Positions 12,777-15,316 of a stretch of 15,316 bases of DNA are shown piece after piece. The notes under the pieces were generated by a model. That model had not been told where the DNA came from. It did no database searches and saw only the letters and a program-made list of their open reading frames with translations. Numbering within the stretch: the stretch's first letter is position 1; each line of letters begins with the position of its first letter. The stretch covers positions 1 through 15,316 of the forward strand of contig JBOGFI010000193.1 in the NCBI GenBank assembly GCA_050743365.1, read 5' to 3'. The position numbers were made by a program, and so were the translations under genes. Origin of the DNA: JBOGFI01 sp050743365 (GTDB lineage: Bacteria > Actinomycetota > Acidimicrobiia > IMCC26256 > JACDBD01).

Positions 12777-13429
12777 CGGAACCGGCTGTCGATGGCGGTG
12801 ACGAGCCGCTTGAACACCTCGTCGCCATCGCCTTCGCCGTCGACCACCTCGAGCTTGCCGAGGCGCCGATAGTGATCGATGATCGGCACCGTCTCCTGCT
12901 CGTACAGCTGGAGACGTCGCATCACCGCGTCCTCGGTGTCGTCGGAGCGCTGCACGACCTTCCCGCCGCACACGTCGCACACCCACGGCTGCTTCGGCGG
13001 CATGTTCACGTGGTAGGTCGCTCCGCAACCCTCGCAGACACGCCGGCCGGCGATTCGATCGAGCACGATCTCGGTGGACACGTCGAGGTTGATCACGAGA
13101 TCGAGGGGATGGACCTCGAGCACCCGATCGAGCTCGACCGCCTGCGCCTCGGTGCGGGGGAAGCCGTCGAGCACGAACCCGTCGTCGAGATGGTGGCCGG
13201 TGACGTGCTCCTCGACCACGCCGAACACGATCTCGTCGGGCACGAGCTCGCCCGTGTCCATATAGCGCTGGGCCTCGAGGCCGACGCGGGTTCCCGCGGC
13301 CGCGGCGGCGCGCAGGAGGTCACCCGTCGCGAGGTGGGCGACGCCGTAGTGCTCGGCGAGGCGCGCCGCCTGCGTGCCCTTTCCGGCACCCTGCTTCCCG
13401 AGTAGCACCAACCGAGGCCCGCGGCTCAA
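12773..13429 (-). CDS. adk: Adenylate kinase, zinc-lid form, TTG start
   Basis: Interconverts ATP + AMP and 2 ADP in the cytosol. At 218 residues it is the long-lid class. P-loop G-K-Q-G-A-G-K-G-T (11-19) has Gln in place of the usual second Pro. AMP-site A-T-G-D-L-L-R is at 34-40 and D-G-F-P-R-T at 88-93. The lid carries C-E-G-C (Cys132, Cys135) and C-D-V-C (Cys151, Cys154), a four-cysteine zinc site. The start is TTG at 13429 (MSRGPRLVLLGKQ). It is the only plausible codon before the first strand, and no SD precedes it, although secY ends only 13 bases upstream. The stop overlaps the map ATG. Confidence 0.96.
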   Translation of the reverse strand: MSRGPRLVLLGKQGAGKGTQAARLAEHYGVAHLATGDLLRAAAAAGTRVGLEAQRYMDTGELVPDEIVFGVVEEHVTGHHLDDGFVLDGFPRTEAQAVELDRVLEVHPLDLVINLDVSTEIVLDRIAGRRVCEGCGATYHVNMPPKQPWVCDVCGGKVVQRSDDTEDAVMRRLQLYEQETVPIIDHYRRLGKLEVVDGEGDGDEVFKRLVTAIDSRFR

Positions 13430-13442
13430 GCGAATACCAGCG

Positions 13443-14756
13443 CTAGGCCAGGAAGCCTTCGTAGTTCCGCATCATCAGCTGGCTGTCGATCTGCTTCATC
13501 GTCTCGAGGGCCACGCCCACGGTGATGAGCAGCGCGGTGCCGCCGAAGGGGAACTGCTCGATGTTCCACAGCGCGAACACGAGCAACGGCGCCAGCGCGA
13601 TGACGGCCAGGAACAGCGAGCCCGGCAGCGTGATGCGGTTCAGCACCTTGGCGAGGTAGCGCTCGGTCTGCGGCCCGGGTCGGACGCCGGGGATGAAGCC
13701 GCCCTGCTTGCGAATGACGTCGGCCTGCTGCTGGGGGTTGAACGCGATCGCCGTGTAGAAGTACGCGAAGAAGACGATGAGCATCGTATAGAAGCCCATG
13801 TAGAACCAGCCCTGCGACTGCACGAGGTTGTCGTTGATCCACTCCTGCGCGCCCTCCCACGGGGTCACCGAGGCAATGAGCGCGGGGAACGACAGGATCG
13901 AGCTGGCGAAGATCACCGGGATCACGCCCGACTGGTTGACCTTCAGCGGGATATAGGTGCTCTGGCCGCCGTACATCCGCCGTCCGACCACCCGTTTGGC
14001 GAACTGCACCGGGATGCGCCGCTGGCCGGACTCGACGAACACGATCCCGACGACCATCGCCACTCCGATGGCCAGGATCGTGAAGAACTGGAACTTGTTG
14101 CCCTCGCTGTAGATCGCCCCGCCCTGGGCGGGCAGGCGCGAGACGACCGACGCGAAGATCAGGATCGACATGCCGTTCCCGATGCCGCGCTGGGTGATCA
14201 GCTCGCCCAGCCACATCACGAGCGCGGTACCTGCGGTCCACGTGATGACGATGAGCGCAGCGCGGGGGGCGTTGAAGTCGGGGATGAGGTCGGTGCCCTG
14301 GGGCAGGCCGGCGAAGTTGAACAGCCCGCTGCCGGTCTGGCCCTGGTGGAGGGCGAACACGAAGCCGGTCGACTGCACCAGCGCCAGCGCCACGGTGAGG
14401 TAGCGCGTCCACTGGGTGATCTTCTTCTGGCCGACCTGGCCCTGCTGCTGCCACTCCTCGAGCTTGGGGATCACCACCCCGAGCAGCTGCATGATGATCG
14501 AGGCCGTGATGTAGGGCATGATCCCGAGGAAGAAGATGGCCACGTTGGTGATCGCCCCGCCCGAGAAGAGGTCCAGGAACGGGACCACCCCGCCGGTGTT
14601 CTCGACCTGGTCCTGAAGCGTCTTGATGGCGTCGAAGTCGACGTAGGGCACCGGGATGTGGGCGCCCAGGCGGTACACCCCGACGATCAGCATCGTGAAG
14701 ACGATCTTCCCGCGCAGGTCGGGCACCCGGAGGATGTTCCGCAGGCGGGACAGCAT
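13443..14756 (-). CDS. secY: Protein translocase subunit SecY
   Basis: The pore-forming subunit of the Sec channel in the cytoplasmic membrane. The 437 residues hold ten hydrophobic segments (roughly 17-36, 70-96, 117-137, 163-187, 192-208, 221-242, 274-297, 317-338, 374-397, 402-420). The SecY signature G-E-L-I-T-Q-R-G-I-G-N-G-M-S is at 184-197, the plug/second-helix region G-I-M-P-Y-I-T-A-S-I-I-M-Q-L-L near 78-92, and the cytosolic loop Q-G-G-F-I-P-G-V-R-P-G near 351-361 is the ribosome/SecA contact. ATG 14756 has AGGAGG (14767-14772) ten bases upstream. It sits between rplO and adk as in most bacteria. Partners SecE and SecG are not in the window. Confidence 0.98.
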   Translation of the reverse strand: MLSRLRNILRVPDLRGKIVFTMLIVGVYRLGAHIPVPYVDFDAIKTLQDQVENTGGVVPFLDLFSGGAITNVAIFFLGIMPYITASIIMQLLGVVIPKLEEWQQQGQVGQKKITQWTRYLTVALALVQSTGFVFALHQGQTGSGLFNFAGLPQGTDLIPDFNAPRAALIVITWTAGTALVMWLGELITQRGIGNGMSILIFASVVSRLPAQGGAIYSEGNKFQFFTILAIGVAMVVGIVFVESGQRRIPVQFAKRVVGRRMYGGQSTYIPLKVNQSGVIPVIFASSILSFPALIASVTPWEGAQEWINDNLVQSQGWFYMGFYTMLIVFFAYFYTAIAFNPQQQADVIRKQGGFIPGVRPGPQTERYLAKVLNRITLPGSLFLAVIALAPLLVFALWNIEQFPFGGTALLITVGVALETMKQIDSQLMMRNYEGFLA

Positions 14757-14793
14757 GGGGCGACGACCTCCTCAGGCGCCGGGGTAGCCGAGA

Positions 14794-15285
14794 TTACCTG
14801 TTCGTCAGGGCGTTGCCCCGCGGAGGCGGACGGCGGTCACCGTAGGGCGAGGGGAGCCGCTCGACGCTGCCCCCGGCGGCCTCGATGGCCGACCTCGCCG
14901 CCCCGGAGAAGGCGTGGGCACGGACGGTGAGGGCCTTGGTGAGCTGCCCCCGCCCGAGGATCTTGACCAGACCCTGCTTCGCCACCAGGCCCCGGGCCCG
15001 TAGCGCGCCGGGGTCGACCGTGCTGCCCGAGTCGAACCCCTCGAGCGTGTCCAGGTTGACCACGGCGTACTCGACGCGGAACGGGTTCTTGAAGCCCTTG
15101 GCCTTGGGCGTACGGCGGGCGAGCGGGGTCTGTCCGCCCTCGAAGCCGGGCTTGACGGTGTCGCGCGCGCCCTGGCCCTTCATGCCCCGGCCGGCGGTCT
15201 TGCCGCCCCTGCCGGCGATGCCGCGCGCGGGACGACGGCGGCGGGTACGAGCGCCCGGCGCGGGCGCGAGATCGTGGACCTTCAC
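14794..15285 (-). CDS. rplO: Ribosomal protein L15 (uL15)
   Basis: A 163-residue large-subunit protein whose Gly/Arg-rich N-terminal arm threads 23S rRNA. Family features: M-K-V-H-D-L-A-P-A-P-G-A at the start, G-K-T-A-G-R-G-M-K-G-Q-G-A-R near 28-41, F-E-G-G-Q-T-P-L-A-R-R near 48-58, then G-L-V-K-I-L-G-R-G and V-R-A-H-A-F-S-x-x-A near 105-130 and A-I-E-A-A-G-G-S-V-E. Where family members usually end, this protein adds about 18 basic/proline-rich residues (S-P-Y-G-D-R-R-P-P-P-R-G-N and on). GTG start at 15285 overlaps the upstream stop in GTGA, and GGAGG lies just upstream. The secY ATG follows 37 bases after its stop. Confidence 0.97.
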   Translation of the reverse strand: MKVHDLAPAPGARTRRRRPARGIAGRGGKTAGRGMKGQGARDTVKPGFEGGQTPLARRTPKAKGFKNPFRVEYAVVNLDTLEGFDSGSTVDPGALRARGLVAKQGLVKILGRGQLTKALTVRAHAFSGAARSAIEAAGGSVERLPSPYGDRRPPPRGNALTNR

Positions 15286-15316
15286 ATTTCCTCCATCTTC
15301 AAGGTCGCCCTCACTC
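15282..15316 (-). CDS. rpmD: Probable 3' end of rpmD (ribosomal protein L30), cut by window edge
   Basis: Upstream of rplO on the minus strand, one frame reads V-R-A-T-L-K-M-E-E-M and then TGA, with the TGA overlapping the rplO GTG by the GTGA tetranucleotide. In the canonical spc operon rpmD lies directly before rplO, and L30 ends in a short hydrophobic/acidic strand that this tail resembles. The call rests mainly on position; only ten residues are visible. Confidence 0.6.
   Translation of the reverse strand, partial: VRATLKMEEM

Noticed and set aside
14791..14796. TAATCT -10 box for secY at the end of rplO
   Set aside because: The hexamer matches well, but nothing like a -35 box lies 16-19 bases upstream, and it overlaps the rplO stop codon, so chance is likely.
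13374..14930. A 518-codon plus-strand open frame opposite secY and adk
   Set aside because: Its composition (Asp/His/Arg/Glu-rich) is the mirror of hydrophobic secY codons. secY is certain and no start signal precedes the antisense frame.
1..15316. CRISPR array, tRNA, rRNA, insertion sequence or phage genes
   Set aside because: I looked for regularly spaced repeats, cloverleaf-like intergenic DNA, transposase motifs and terminal inverted repeats, and found none. The only direct repeat is the two-copy 58-base unit.

Overview
The window is high-GC DNA (roughly 70 % by eye) with strong G/C bias at third codon positions and frequent GTG/TTG starts. It reads as a chromosomal segment of an actinobacterium. 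Gene order, the zinc-finger forms of S4, L36 and adenylate kinase, and the unusual GlmS N-terminus suggest a member or relative of the Acidimicrobiia. That placement is inference; no 16S or other marker is present to prove it.

Region by region. (1) From the right edge down to about 7.9 kb, the minus strand carries the distal spc operon and the alpha operon in canonical order: end of rpmD (L30), rplO (L15), secY, adk, map, infA (IF-1), rpmJ (L36), rpsM (S13), rpsK (S11), rpsD (S4), rpoA, rplQ (L17), truA. Genes overlap or lie a few bases apart, except for a 127-base rpsM-rpsK spacer with two hairpins and an 88- to 124-base map-infA gap with a plausible internal promoter. (2) From about 3.2 to 7.9 kb a block of unrelated genes separates truA from rplM. 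It holds a GTG-started alkaline-phosphatase-superfamily phosphodiesterase, a PLP threonine ammonia-lyase with a C-terminal ACT domain (both plus strand, overlapping by 11 bases), a ferritin-domain/VIT1 iron transporter (minus), and a small acidic lipoprotein (plus). The 232-base divergent gap between the last two holds a two-copy 58-base repeat. (3) From 3.2 kb to the left edge the minus strand carries rplM (L13), rpsI (S9) and glmM. Then comes one plus-strand NTF2/SnoaL-like gene, and then the 5' end of glmS, which runs off the window.

How the genes work together. The minus-strand genes supply ribosomal proteins, the RNA polymerase alpha subunit, the Sec channel, N-terminal Met removal, adenylate balance, tRNA pseudouridylation and UDP-GlcNAc precursor synthesis (GlmS to GlmM). 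The accessory genes concern isoleucine synthesis or threonine breakdown, iron export, phosphoester hydrolysis and an unknown envelope lipoprotein.

Most noteworthy signals: a 31-base hairpin element shared by the rpsI and rpsK leaders, in which four stem pairs are swapped with compensation; a 58-base tandem repeat whose three differences all fall in predicted loops; a phosphodiesterase whose motifs appear in circularly permuted order; a GlmS with a long insertion near its N-terminus; and several candidate leaderless promoters with a TANCCT -10 box 7-8 bases before the start codon. I saw no mobile element, CRISPR array, tRNA, rRNA or clear intrinsic terminator.
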